Part shown: positions 4,302 to 12,758 of the stretch, piece after piece
Layout: each line of letters begins with the position of its first letter
How positions within the stretch are numbered: position 1 is the stretch's first letter
Program-made: the position numbers and the translations under genes
Assembly (NCBI GenBank): GCA_003135575.1
Contig: PLCG01000012.1
Location: forward strand, 20,994-38,449
Length of the DNA: 17,456 bases
Direction: 5' to 3'
Source: Nitrososphaerota archaeon
GTDB taxonomy: Archaea > Thermoproteota > Nitrososphaeria > Nitrososphaerales > Gagatemarchaeaceae
Notes under the pieces: model-generated
Seen by the model: the letters and a program-made list of their open reading frames with translations, nothing else
The model's database searches: none
What the model was told of the DNA's origin: nothing

Positions 4302-7300
4302 TTACTTTCGTCTTTTGCGACCGAAATAGGCGGGAGGCCTGCCAATGTTGAACTTGAACGAGGGTCTTCTTGAAACATCAATGAGGTTGGTCTTGATACC
4401 GTGAGGCACGATGGTCTTACCAAATACCGTGGGTTTTCCGCGACGTGATTTCTTGTCGTCTTCGTCGTGCTTCTTCCTTTGGAAGAATGTGAAAGGAGGA
4501 ACGTCATCCCCTTCACCGCGAGCTTCTTTCAGACGCAAAACGCTTTCCTCTTCTTCCCGTTGAGCTTGCTTCTCAGCCAAATCTAACACGTATGATTGTT
4601 TGGTCTCCTGCCTAGTTACTTGGTCTGTCAGCGGCATCTGAACGATTCCCGCACCAATAGCTTGAGGCTGCAAGACTGAGGTTGGCTGCACAATATATCC
4701 CGGCGCATCGAGTTGATTTGCGAACTGCAACGGAGTGAACTGAGCTATTGTTCCAGGTGCATCCAGACGGGATGCCGAGCCAATGATTCCCAAGTCAATT
4801 GGAGACCGAGCCGGTTGGGTCGAAACGGAAATGCCGGACACGGTTGACAAAGCACTGGGAGTCAAGCCGGAACGAGGTTGAACGGCACTTGAAGGTGAGA
4901 GAATCGTTGCAGGTTGCGAGATACTGAGCCAAGATGGAGGTTGAGCAGCGGCATCCGAGGCAAATTGCAGCTTTTGGCCAGCCTGTACGATTGTTCCCGG
5001 AGCATCTAGACCGTATGGACTGCCCGCAATACCGGAAGGCGTGGGTTGAGCGGGGCCGGGTGCGCCAGGAGGTGTTGGAGTGAACTGCATCAAATCATAG
5101 ATGTTCACCGCCGCAGAGGGTGTTTTCTTCTTGGCTGTCTGAGGAGCAGTTGATGGTTGAGTTGCGTCCTTTTCCTTTGTTGTGCTCTCGGTCTTCTGGA
5201 CTTTCTCAGTCTTGGTCTCAGTCTTTGTTACTAGTTGTTCCTCACCAGACTTCACGGTAGTTTCACCGGTGCCAGCCGAAGGTTCTGTGAATGTTCTAAA
5301 CGGTGTTGATGACTTCTTTCCGAAAGATGTACCCTTGGCAACGCCAGACATGTCTGTCGCATTAGTGTCTCTGAAGGCTTTGATGAGTGTAGAACTTACC
5401 TGATTTCCAAGCGTAAGTCTGTTTTGACTGTCAAGTATGACGCCCTTGCTTGTCAGATACTTGAGAATATTCTCGTTTGCAAGCCGAGCCACGATGCTAT
5501 CGCTCATCTGCCACGGCAGCTTGCCTTCTGCAACTAACCAGTCTTTCTTAGCAAACACATTAGTCATGATGTCCTTGTAGAGAGCTGCTAGCTGGTCATC
5601 TGGGATGACACTAGGCACCTTACCACCAACTCCGTACCAATCTTTCAAGTTGGCCTTGGTCTGATTGAGAACTGCATCAGAAAGTGCGTTCCGATACTTA
5701 GAAGGAAGCTCACCGGGCACTTTACCCTCCTTGTCTATGGAAGTGTTTAGTGCTTTTGTGTAAATATCAGAAGTTTCAGTTTCTGATGCCCTTGTGGTCA
5801 GACGACCTTGAGCCTGATATTTCTTGAAGAAATCAGAAGATTGAACTTCTTTCATCCGTTCAGTATTAAGTACATCCAACACACTCTTCGGAAGTTCTCC
5901 TGCACCACCCTTTTCCCAAGTCGAAATGTTCTTTTCGCGAAGAGCAGAAGCCAAATTGTCGGCTATCGCTTTGTTTATGTCTTCTTGAGTCATAGGAGTC
6001 TCATTATAGTAGACCTTGGGTCCAACGGAACCCTCGAAGATGTGAGAGGTTGGAGCAACACTTGGTTCTTTTGCAAGATTTGCCCTTACTGTACTTGGTT
6101 TGGTGGCCTCTTCAAGATTCTGAACCTTGTAAATTGGTTCGAGACGGTTCAATATATCACTCTCAGCATATGCATTAGCTGCAATTCTATCCTCAGGAAA
6201 GAGAGGTGCTCGACCTTCTGCTGTTAGACCGTATAACGTCCGGTCTATTGACCGTCCAAACTTTCCCCAAGCTGTCCCATAGTTACGTGATTGCAACTTC
6301 ATGAAGTTCCATTCATTCTTTGCTGATTGAGAAAGATTGGCAAAAGCTGAAGTTCCTTGAGCTAGACGTTGTTCTTCTGTGTATAGTGGTTCGACACCGA
6401 ATTGAGATTTTGTAACTCCTTCTGCAGCAGCACCTGGAGCAACATGCAAAGCATAGAAGTCCTTTGCCTTCAACGTGGCTGCGTCAGTCGCAGCCCCTAC
6501 GGCAGCACCAGCTGCGCGAACAGGATTTTCAACAAAAGTCTGTACGACGTCCTTTACGGGCTGCGTCGTTGACAGAATGTCCAGGTTCTGAACCTCAGGC
6601 ACTGCGCGAACTCTAGTTGCGGCCTCTGACGCGACAGTCTTAACCGTGCCACGTGCTTCACCATAAACATCCTTTGCACTGAGAACGCTGCGGTCAATGC
6701 CTGAAGAAATACGGTTTCCCAATATTTCGGTTGGGCTGATGTAATCTTGAGGCATTCTGTACAAAGATTCGATGCCAAAACGAGGTTCCGTAACGCCTTC
6801 GGTCGGACCCGGAGCAATGTGGTTTGCATAGAAGTCCTTGCCTTTTAGAATGCCAGCCTTGGCACCAGCTTCCACTGCACCACCAGCTGCTCTCGCAGGA
6901 GTCACGATAAAGTCATTGGCGGTAGTCTTGAGAGGTTCGGCAGTCGCAAGGATGTCAAGGTTTTGAATGGCGGGGACTTCCGCAACGCGTTGTACAAGTG
7001 GAGTTACGGCTCCTCTTAGCGCACCTGGACTAAGGTAGTTACCGTAAACGTCCTTTGTCGCCAAAATGCTAGAATCAATCCTTGAGTTCACTGCACCCGC
7101 TGCTGTTCTCAATGGGTCGTTAACGAAGGCATTGTATGTGGATTCAAGGGGTTGTTCCGATAGAACGATTCCAAGGTTTTGGACCTCAGGAATTGATGTA
7201 ATTCGGCTTTCTAGAGCTCGGGTTGCATCAACTGCGGCGCTACCGGCAGGTCTTATCATAGACTCATAGAATGGAGCCGTAATCGGTTCCAAGGCTTGCC

Positions 7301-10300
7301 CGACGCCACGCGCAACGGCTGAGGCACCAGCCGTCAAGGAATCCGGAGTGACATTCAAGACTCGACCAATATCAGCAACCGTCGATGCTGTTGTCTGAAT
7401 CGGTTTCCCAATGTATTCTTTTCCGAACACCTTCCCAAATGCTACTGTCCCTTTAGCAGCTTCAGGAACGAATGGAGCTACGGCTCCTAAGCCCGCTGAT
7501 TCCAAGATACTTGTTGGGGAGCCACCTTCAGCGGCAGTGATTCCTGCATTCGCACCGCCGAATAGAAGGGATTGAGCAGCCTTGGTTGAAAGAGAGCCTG
7601 TCATACCGAGCGCCTTTGGCGCAACACCTAATGGTCCAAACAGATAGCCAAGCTCAGCACCCTGCTGAAACGCTGAAACTTCCTGCGGCAAGGTGACCTG
7701 CTGTCCGGAAGCGTATGACGCTATTCCCTGAAGACCTGCGTTAACTGCACCAAAACCAGCTACTCCCGAGCCGGTTATGCCTACAGCTTTGAGTCCGATT
7801 AATTCAGGAGTCGCCACCAAAGCTCCGGTCTCAAGAATGCCTGCTCCTACATTAGCGACCTCTCCCAGTCTCGCTTGTTGTTCTGGATTTAGATTGACCG
7901 CGCTTGAATTTCCACCGGTTGCGAGGTATTTGCCACTTGATGCACCTGCAAGGAACAGGTCAGTTAGACCGGTGACGGGGGCTTGAGAAGCAGCGTTCAC
8001 AGCAGGCCCGACAGTGCCGCTAATAGATGCTGGACTACCACCAATGACCTTTCCGCTCGCCGTGACGAACATTGGGGTTGTGAAATTATCCAAGTATCCT
8101 AGACCAGCCGCGAAATCTCCAGCCAGTGTCCTGAGACCACTCTCGATAGCAGGAACGGCAGACGCATTAGTCGGAACCAACGTGCTTGGAGCAGGCGGGG
8201 AGGGCGCGGAGGGAAATGGAATGATGTTGCCAGAAGCATCGGCAGCCAGAAGACTGTCGGGAGTGACAGTGACCCCATTCAGCTTTCCAGACTGGAAAGT
8301 CGTTGGAGTCATTCCTAGTTGTGATTGTAGCGAGTTCAGTTGGGCGAGCGTGAAAGGCGCTCTGTTGTTGAGAAGGGCGTTGTATTGCGTTGTGAGATTG
8401 TTGTATTGTGCCTGAGGAGCTTGCAGAGCGTTTGAATTTGCGAGATATTGCAAGTAGCTTTGATAATTCGACCCCGTTATCGAAAAGTTAGGGTTGGCCC
8501 TATAGGTCACAACCCCTGATTCATCCTGACTAGGAAGAAGTGCCCCAAGCTGCAGGCCTTGTTGAATCAGTCCCTGTTGTGCCGTGGGGAGTTGAGATAT
8601 TGGAATATTGCCGAGAGTTGATGAAGGAAGCTGTGCATCGGTCAGGTCAAGCGACACCGATGAATCTGGATTTAGCTTGAACAGCGTGCCCGATGGGAAA
8701 GAATTCACAAAACTCGAAAGGTTGCCTTGGAAACCGTTGCCTAGAATGCCTTGAAGTTGCGTCGCAGTTACGGGTTTTCCGACTACACCGCCGAGATATT
8801 GGCTGCTGGCAGAAGCAACCTCCGTTGGCGTGCCAATAACCCCACCCAGAGAACTTTGAAGACTTTGACCGCCGGAGAAGTAGTTCACAATGTCTGCCTT
8901 TGATGCGAAGATTTGGTTTCCGACCTGATACCCAACCCCAGTCTGGGGACCGTGAGAAGAGTCGAAGATGTTGGTGCCTTGACCGTAGATAGGAACGGGC
9001 TTGGCGTTGTCCGCATAGAAGGCTGCTTGTGCGGCCTGAGCAGAATCTTGGCTGAGATAGTTTAGACTGCCAGAACCTGAGGGCGCAGAATAGAAACTTC
9101 CCAGGTTCCCTGTTGCAAATTGTTTCGCTGCGTTTTGAGCGTCAGAGAGGGAACCCCAGACTATCGGGTTGCCCGAATTGTCAGATAGGCCTTGGACAAC
9201 GTAACCGGAGCCGGATTGTTTCGCCTGCGATGCGAGAAAGTTTCCGTAATCACTGGCGCTTCCGTAGGTTATCCCATCAATTTGAACCGGGGGAGTCCCT
9301 GTCTTCACAGTCCCAACGAGTTGTGGTATTGCCGCTTTCGCTTGCTCTAGAGAGGCGAAGGTATAGGGCTGTCCATTGATTACAGCTTGATAGTAGTTGC
9401 CACCATAAACTGGCTTGATACTAGAAAGGGCTGAGTTAACAGCATATTGTGAGGCGGAGTCTGATGTTAGGAATGAAGTTGCAGGCTTGTCTGTATAACC
9501 AGATTGAATCTGATAGAGATTCGGAAGAGTTCCCTGCACTGCGTCGATTGCGGCTTGTTGGGCTTCGCGAGCGGTGTTGAAGGTGTAGGATTGGTCTCCG
9601 AGCTTTATGGTGTATTGGCCATTGGCATCAGCTTGAGGAAGACCGACTTCACCGGGCGCAGCATTTGTAACACCTAGAAGAGAGTTGACAGTCTTCTGGA
9701 AGTTAACCTGTTGTAGTTGAGCACTGCCGAAGTTCAGGATTGCCTGTGCAACATTACCTGTTGGAGCCGCATTTCCAAAACCAATCTTTGCAAAGTTGCC
9801 GTTGGCAAAATCAGCAGGCAGGGCATAATGTCCGACTTGGTCCGTATAAGCTTGATAGGCATTTGCAACGTCTATCGGAACCTGCACAGACTTCGGCTGA
9901 CCGGTTGAAGGGTCTGTTACCAGAATGTTGCCAATTTGGGATTGAGGATTTGCAGTGTATTGGGCGTTGCTAAGAATGGTGTTGACGCTGTTGACAAGGG
10001 CCTTTGGGTCGCTATAGATTGGGGTGCGGAAGCCGATGTCTTGAGGCAGTGGGGTGCCAAAGAAGCCGGACGGGGCCATCTGCTTGACTAGGAAGTTGTC
10101 TGGAACGGGAACCCCGATGCCAGCAACATCCGCTGGAAGCGGACCGTTGGTGTTCTTCAAAAAGGTTGTAGAATATGGAAGTGCTTGCAATTGACCGTTT
10201 TGAATCTGAGGGCCAACTTGGCCGATTGAGAAAAGAGAGCTGAGGTCAGCAGTGTAGAGAGCTTGATTAGAACCAATGAGGGCACTCCATTGCTTTGGAG

Positions 10301-11942
10301 TAAGAGAAACGGCACCGGGAGTGCTAACGTTTGCGGGAAGAATATCAGAGCTGCCTTGGGAAGCAGCATCAGATGCAATGTTGCCGGTGAGACCAGGGAG
10401 ACCGGATTGAAGAGCAACAGTGCCCGGTAGTTGATAGGATATCGAATTGTCAGCTAGATTCATTTGCTGTTTGACGGGAATGTTGGTGGTCTTACCAGAG
10501 ACAACGTCAACTAGAGGAACTTGGAAGGTAGCAAGGGTTGCAAGACTGCCAGAAGGAAGGTAGGGTTTAGCTGCAGAGTAGATACTTTGCATGAGTACAA
10601 CATTAGGAGCATCACCGTATTCTGGAACGTTAATCGTTCTGGTTTGACCATCGGAATATGTGTTAGTTTGTTCTTGGGTACCGATTTGAACTTGAGGAAA
10701 GTTGCCTTGAGAGCTGAGAGCTTGGCGAAGAACCCCAAGTTGCTCCGAACCAGAAAGACCGGAAGAGCTTAGGATGTTTTGAATGCTGGAAGCTGCATCT
10801 TTCGGCAGGAAGTTGTACAGCTTCAGCTGAGAGGGAACATCGGTTGGGGCTGCGGGAGCACCCGTGACACTTGCAAGGTTTGCAGACTGGGCGCTGGTTG
10901 GAGAAGCGAAATTCTGGCCAAGATAGGAATAGACCTGAACGGGTTGGCCTTGGATTACGTTCCTGATTAGTGATGAGAGCTCGGCTCTGGTCCCAAGAAC
11001 CGTTTCACCGCCAAGATTGACCTGAAAGCCGCCAACGGTGTTGGGAGAAGGCGTTAGGCTCGAATAGGCTGTTGCATAATTTGCGCCAGTCTGAGACGCG
11101 AAGTTGCGACCACCGACTGAAAAGTATTGAGGATTTTTCCCTTGCACAACCCCACGGATGAATGAGGAGAGGTCTGCTTCCGTGCCTTGAATAGGGGCGA
11201 GACCTCCGCCCAAATTCAACTGCGCAGTCCAGGGCTTGTTAGGTAGGGCGGGCGTGACTTCAGAGTGAAGCTGCGCATAACCGGCACCTGTTGGGGAGAC
11301 GTAGTTCTTGCCATTAACGGGATAGTAGGTTGGATTCTGGCCTGCAACTAGCTGATTGATGAAATCGGTTAGGTGAGATTGGGTGCCGTAGTATGTCTGG
11401 CCCGCGTAAGGCACTGAATATTGGTACGCCTTTGGATTAGGGACCGTTGGTGATATCTGGGCGGTTAGCTGTGCCGATTGGTCCGCAACGAGGCTGGCTT
11501 GGGAGACATAATTCTGGCCGTTCTGAGCTGTGTAATAGGTCGCCGGAGAACCTGACTGGACTGCCTGCAGGAAGGTGTTGACTTCGGCTGGTGTCCCAAC
11601 AAATTTGCCCTGACCCTGGATTTCGACTTGTGAAAGGCCGTTCTGCGCAGGCGTGACCTTAGCGGAGAGTGTTTGACCGGGTTGAAGCGTGACAACAGTT
11701 GGAGCCACAGACTTTGCGGTTGCAGTCGCAGGAGTCACTGAGGAAGCTTGTGCCGTGACTGTATTCGATGCTGAAACGGGACTCCCGTTTCCTGTTGCGT
11801 TCGGGACGCTTGGAGATGCCGGAGCCGGAGTGACTAGAAAATCTTTGATTGCTGCGAGGGTTGTAGCAGATGGAAGGGCTGAGCTTCCGAGTGTTGTTGC
11901 GGTGGGAAGCGGGCCTTTTTGCTGAACGCTCGAATCGCTCAC
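4302..11942 (-). CDS. Giant cysteine-free modular repeat protein, 2546 aa
   Basis: One uninterrupted frame makes up 44% of the window. It starts with GTG, overlaps the preceding stop by four bases (GTGA) and has GGAG seven bases upstream. In order:
- Ser/Thr/Ala/Pro-rich start (1-85).
- Four tandem units of about 67 residues (86-355).
- Low-charge Q/S/N/G-rich stretch (360-770).
- Further units of beta-beta-alpha type (774-1030).
- Pro-rich linker (about 1240-1262).
- Gly/Ala-rich hydrophobic region (1270-1500).
- Three PEVQNL...KD(V/F)Y units (1576-1860).
- Charged helical region with GK(V/L)P repeats (2012-2168).
- K/T/E-rich linker (2220-2275).
- Three LDAPG motifs (2311-2416).
- Highly charged C-terminus ending GRKRRK.
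There is no cysteine anywhere, no signal peptide and no catalytic motif I recognise. A structural role such as a tape-measure, DNA-delivery or large virion protein is inferred from size, repeats and composition; an intracellular scaffold or toxin-like protein is possible. Confidence 0.9.
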   Translation of the reverse strand: MSDSSVQQKGPLPTATTLGSSALPSATTLAAIKDFLVTPAPASPSVPNATGNGSPVSASNTVTAQASSVTPATATAKSVAPTVVTLQPGQTLSAKVTPAQNGLSQVEIQGQGKFVGTPAEVNTFLQAVQSGSPATYYTAQNGQNYVSQASLVADQSAQLTAQISPTVPNPKAYQYSVPYAGQTYYGTQSHLTDFINQLVAGQNPTYYPVNGKNYVSPTGAGYAQLHSEVTPALPNKPWTAQLNLGGGLAPIQGTEADLSSFIRGVVQGKNPQYFSVGGRNFASQTGANYATAYSSLTPSPNTVGGFQVNLGGETVLGTRAELSSLIRNVIQGQPVQVYSYLGQNFASPTSAQSANLASVTGAPAAPTDVPSQLKLYNFLPKDAASSIQNILSSSGLSGSEQLGVLRQALSSQGNFPQVQIGTQEQTNTYSDGQTRTINVPEYGDAPNVVLMQSIYSAAKPYLPSGSLATLATFQVPLVDVVSGKTTNIPVKQQMNLADNSISYQLPGTVALQSGLPGLTGNIASDAASQGSSDILPANVSTPGAVSLTPKQWSALIGSNQALYTADLSSLFSIGQVGPQIQNGQLQALPYSTTFLKNTNGPLPADVAGIGVPVPDNFLVKQMAPSGFFGTPLPQDIGFRTPIYSDPKALVNSVNTILSNAQYTANPQSQIGNILVTDPSTGQPKSVQVPIDVANAYQAYTDQVGHYALPADFANGNFAKIGFGNAAPTGNVAQAILNFGSAQLQQVNFQKTVNSLLGVTNAAPGEVGLPQADANGQYTIKLGDQSYTFNTAREAQQAAIDAVQGTLPNLYQIQSGYTDKPATSFLTSDSASQYAVNSALSSIKPVYGGNYYQAVINGQPYTFASLEQAKAAIPQLVGTVKTGTPPVQIDGITYGSASDYGNFLASQAKQSGSGYVVQGLSDNSGNPIVWGSLSDAQNAAKQFATGNLGSFYSAPSGSGSLNYLSQDSAQAAQAAFYADNAKPVPIYGQGTNIFDSSHGPQTGVGYQVGNQIFASKADIVNYFSGGQSLQSSLGGVIGTPTEVASASSQYLGGVVGKPVTATQLQGILGNGFQGNLSSFVNSFPSGTLFKLNPDSSVSLDLTDAQLPSSTLGNIPISQLPTAQQGLIQQGLQLGALLPSQDESGVVTYRANPNFSITGSNYQSYLQYLANSNALQAPQAQYNNLTTQYNALLNNRAPFTLAQLNSLQSQLGMTPTTFQSGKLNGVTVTPDSLLAADASGNIIPFPSAPSPPAPSTLVPTNASAVPAIESGLRTLAGDFAAGLGYLDNFTTPMFVTASGKVIGGSPASISGTVGPAVNAASQAPVTGLTDLFLAGASSGKYLATGGNSSAVNLNPEQQARLGEVANVGAGILETGALVATPELIGLKAVGITGSGVAGFGAVNAGLQGIASYASGQQVTLPQEVSAFQQGAELGYLFGPLGVAPKALGMTGSLSTKAAQSLLFGGANAGITAAEGGSPTSILESAGLGAVAPFVPEAAKGTVAFGKVFGKEYIGKPIQTTASTVADIGRVLNVTPDSLTAGASAVARGVGQALEPITAPFYESMIRPAGSAAVDATRALESRITSIPEVQNLGIVLSEQPLESTYNAFVNDPLRTAAGAVNSRIDSSILATKDVYGNYLSPGALRGAVTPLVQRVAEVPAIQNLDILATAEPLKTTANDFIVTPARAAGGAVEAGAKAGILKGKDFYANHIAPGPTEGVTEPRFGIESLYRMPQDYISPTEILGNRISSGIDRSVLSAKDVYGEARGTVKTVASEAATRVRAVPEVQNLDILSTTQPVKDVVQTFVENPVRAAGAAVGAATDAATLKAKDFYALHVAPGAAAEGVTKSQFGVEPLYTEEQRLAQGTSAFANLSQSAKNEWNFMKLQSRNYGTAWGKFGRSIDRTLYGLTAEGRAPLFPEDRIAANAYAESDILNRLEPIYKVQNLEEATKPSTVRANLAKEPSVAPTSHIFEGSVGPKVYYNETPMTQEDINKAIADNLASALREKNISTWEKGGAGELPKSVLDVLNTERMKEVQSSDFFKKYQAQGRLTTRASETETSDIYTKALNTSIDKEGKVPGELPSKYRNALSDAVLNQTKANLKDWYGVGGKVPSVIPDDQLAALYKDIMTNVFAKKDWLVAEGKLPWQMSDSIVARLANENILKYLTSKGVILDSQNRLTLGNQVSSTLIKAFRDTNATDMSGVAKGTSFGKKSSTPFRTFTEPSAGTGETTVKSGEEQLVTKTETKTEKVQKTESTTKEKDATQPSTAPQTAKKKTPSAAVNIYDLMQFTPTPPGAPGPAQPTPSGIAGSPYGLDAPGTIVQAGQKLQFASDAAAQPPSWLSISQPATILSPSSAVQPRSGLTPSALSTVSGISVSTQPARSPIDLGIIGSASRLDAPGTIAQFTPLQFANQLDAPGYIVQPTSVLQPQAIGAGIVQMPLTDQVTRQETKQSYVLDLAEKQAQREEEESVLRLKEARGEGDDVPPFTFFQRKKHDEDDKKSRRGKPTVFGKTIVPHGIKTNLIDVSRRPSFKFNIGRPPAYFGRKRRK
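4683..5012 (-). repeat. Three LDAPG motifs in the C-terminal linker of the giant protein
   Basis: YGLDAPGTIVQ (residues 2310-2320), SRLDAPGTIAQ (2391-2401) and NQLDAPGYIVQ (2409-2419). The first two are followed within 4-5 residues by LQFA. The setting is Pro/Gln/Ser-rich and probably disordered, so these may be short linear motifs bound by a partner protein, perhaps several copies of it. Confidence 0.65.
5439..5909 (-). repeat. Short helical repeats with a G(K)xP punctuation in the giant protein
   Basis: Residues 2012-2168 show units of about 30-35 residues that each begin with G followed by (K/E)(V/L)P and then one or two helices: GELPKSVLDVL, GKVPGELPSKYRNALSDAVL, GKVPSVIPDDQLAALYKDIM and GKLPWQMSDSIVARLANENI. 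Between them KDWYGVGG and KKDWLVAEG recur. The pattern suggests helical-hairpin repeats. This is a weak but consistent similarity. Confidence 0.5.
6363..7217 (-). repeat. Three PEVQNL/KDxY repeat units in the giant protein
   Basis: Residues 1576-1860. Shared landmarks are IPEVQNLGIV, VPAIQNLDIL and VPEVQNLDIL; then QPLESTYNAFV, EPLKTTANDFI and QPVKDVVQTFV; then P(L/A/V)R(T/A)AAG or AAG(G/A)AV; then ATKDVYG, KGKDFYA and KAKDFYA, with an extra AKDVYG near residue 1756. Copies two and three both end with an APG...EGVT element and (R/Q)FG(I/V)E(S/P)LY. The third and second units are the most alike. They are probably amphipathic helices. Confidence 0.7.
8853..9623 (-). repeat. Second set of beta-beta-alpha repeat units in the giant protein
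   Basis: Residues 774-1030 hold several units with the pattern Y-x-V/I-x-(G)-(N/D)Q-x-Y-T-F-x-(S/T) followed by an alanine-rich helix. Examples are GQYTIKLGDQSYTFNT with EAQQAAIDAVQG, QAVINGQPYTFASL with EQAKAAIPQLVG, PIVWGSL with SDAQNAAKQFATG, and GYQVGNQIFASKADIVNYFSG. They look like degenerate relatives of the N-terminal units. Relatedness between the two sets is inferred from pattern only. Confidence 0.55.
10878..11687 (-). repeat. Four tandem protein repeats of about 67 residues near the N-terminus of the giant protein
   Basis: Residues 86-355. Each unit reads roughly: a TP-containing start, a strand pair around (G)GQ or GG, GT followed by E or H and a helix (FIxxVxxG, FLQAVQSG, FINQLVAG, FIRGVVQG, LIRNVIQG), then a YY/YF/YS strand and NG(K/Q/R)N(Y/F)(V/A)S. 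Units begin near residues 90, 159, 224 and 290. They are diverged at DNA level, so the duplication is old and maintained by selection. Confidence 0.7.
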
Positions 11943-12625
11943 CAGATTCTCCGTCCCGTTGGAGACCAGTAGTCGGTCTTGCGACGCTTCGGAGCCGGTG
12001 GAGGAGGCGGAGCCTGAATCGGAGTTGTGTCCTTTGGCAGCTTCACCTTGAGGGTGCGAACCTTGATGTGAGGCGACATGACTTGCGCTGGCGGGCCTTT
12101 CTGCGACGGTTGTTGCCTTCCAAAGCCAGCGTGAAGGTTCGCTCTGAAAGAGGGCTTGCCAAGATTACCAGTCGCTAATTGCTGAGGTGAAGTAACAGCC
12201 GTTAGTCGCCAAGGACTAGGACGTGAAGCAGAAGCAACAACAGGCCTTGAGCGAGGCTTCATTCTTGCAAGACTGATTTCCATTCCAGAACTTTTCATTG
12301 CCGGATTCTTCCGCATGAAACCAGCTTGCATCGGACGATAGGCTGCCGAAGCGGTCTGAAGAGCGCCCACTACTTGTTGAGCACGACTGCCCTGATAGGG
12401 TTGAGCCGGAGGTTGCTGGCCTACTCCGATGATAGCCTGTTTTAGTCGGCTTGCCTTGCTTGTTGGTGAAGGTGCAGACACTGCAGGGGATTCTTCGACT
12501 GGAGCGACTTGAAGTTCTTCGGGGACCTGGGGGTTCTCATATCTCTTTCTCCGCTCGTTCCAGATGAGCTTCGGAGTTTGTGGTTCTCCTTGGGGCGTAA
12601 TCGGAGGCTGTGGAGGTTCAGACAT
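11939..12625 (-). CDS. Proline-rich basic protein, 228 aa, coupled to the giant gene
   Basis: The product starts MSEPPQPPITPQGEPQTP, is rich in Pro, Gln, Ser, Ala and Arg, and has no cysteine. Near the end it has a polyproline run and a basic patch (QAPPPPPAPKRRK) and closes with YWSPTGRRIW. It is likely to be largely disordered and positively charged, with methionine- and arginine-rich stretches at about residues 95-130. No fold or family is recognised. The start codon overlaps the end of the 46-aa zinc-finger gene, and the stop overlaps the GTG of the giant gene (GTGA), so the two are almost certainly translated together. A partner, chaperone or nucleic-acid-packaging role for the giant protein is suggested by this coupling and by shared lack of cysteine, but it is inference. 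Confidence 0.75.
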   Translation of the reverse strand: MSEPPQPPITPQGEPQTPKLIWNERRKRYENPQVPEELQVAPVEESPAVSAPSPTSKASRLKQAIIGVGQQPPAQPYQGSRAQQVVGALQTASAAYRPMQAGFMRKNPAMKSSGMEISLARMKPRSRPVVASASRPSPWRLTAVTSPQQLATGNLGKPSFRANLHAGFGRQQPSQKGPPAQVMSPHIKVRTLKVKLPKDTTPIQAPPPPPAPKRRKTDYWSPTGRRIW

Positions 12626-12758
12626 CGCTCAAAGTCTCCGCTGAGTTTGAAGGATTGTGTGGACATTGCTGTTCGTGCGTCCAGAGATTGAATTCGAGGT
12701 CTTCATCCCCGAGGCGATAGGACTTGTGACAATATTGGCAGACGTGCGAAATCATCAT
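12618..12758 (-). CDS. Tiny C2HC zinc-finger protein, 46 aa
   Basis: This short gene starts at the first of two adjacent ATG codons at 12758, where ATGA overlaps the stop of the upstream zinc-finger gene. It ends eight bases inside the start of the proline-rich gene. The product has C7-x2-C10-x17-H28-x3-C32, with an acidic linker (residues 17-23, LGDEDLE). The same spacing is seen in the neighbouring 64-aa protein (C-x2-C-x18-H-x3-C), so the pair are likely paralogues. Their role is probably nucleic-acid or protein binding. Support comes from the perfect overlap chain and the metal-ligand pattern. Confidence 0.7.
   Translation of the reverse strand: MMISHVCQYCHKSYRLGDEDLEFNLWTHEQQCPHNPSNSAETLSDV

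Noticed and set aside
5808..6227. Long plus-strand open frame (139 codons) inside the giant gene
   Set aside because: It is antisense to a continuous 2546-codon frame with repeats maintained at protein level, has no ribosome site and no recognisable domain.
12442..12666. 74-codon minus-strand frame over the start of the proline-rich gene
   Set aside because: It competes with both the 46-codon zinc gene and the proline-rich gene, has no zinc motif and no supporting start.
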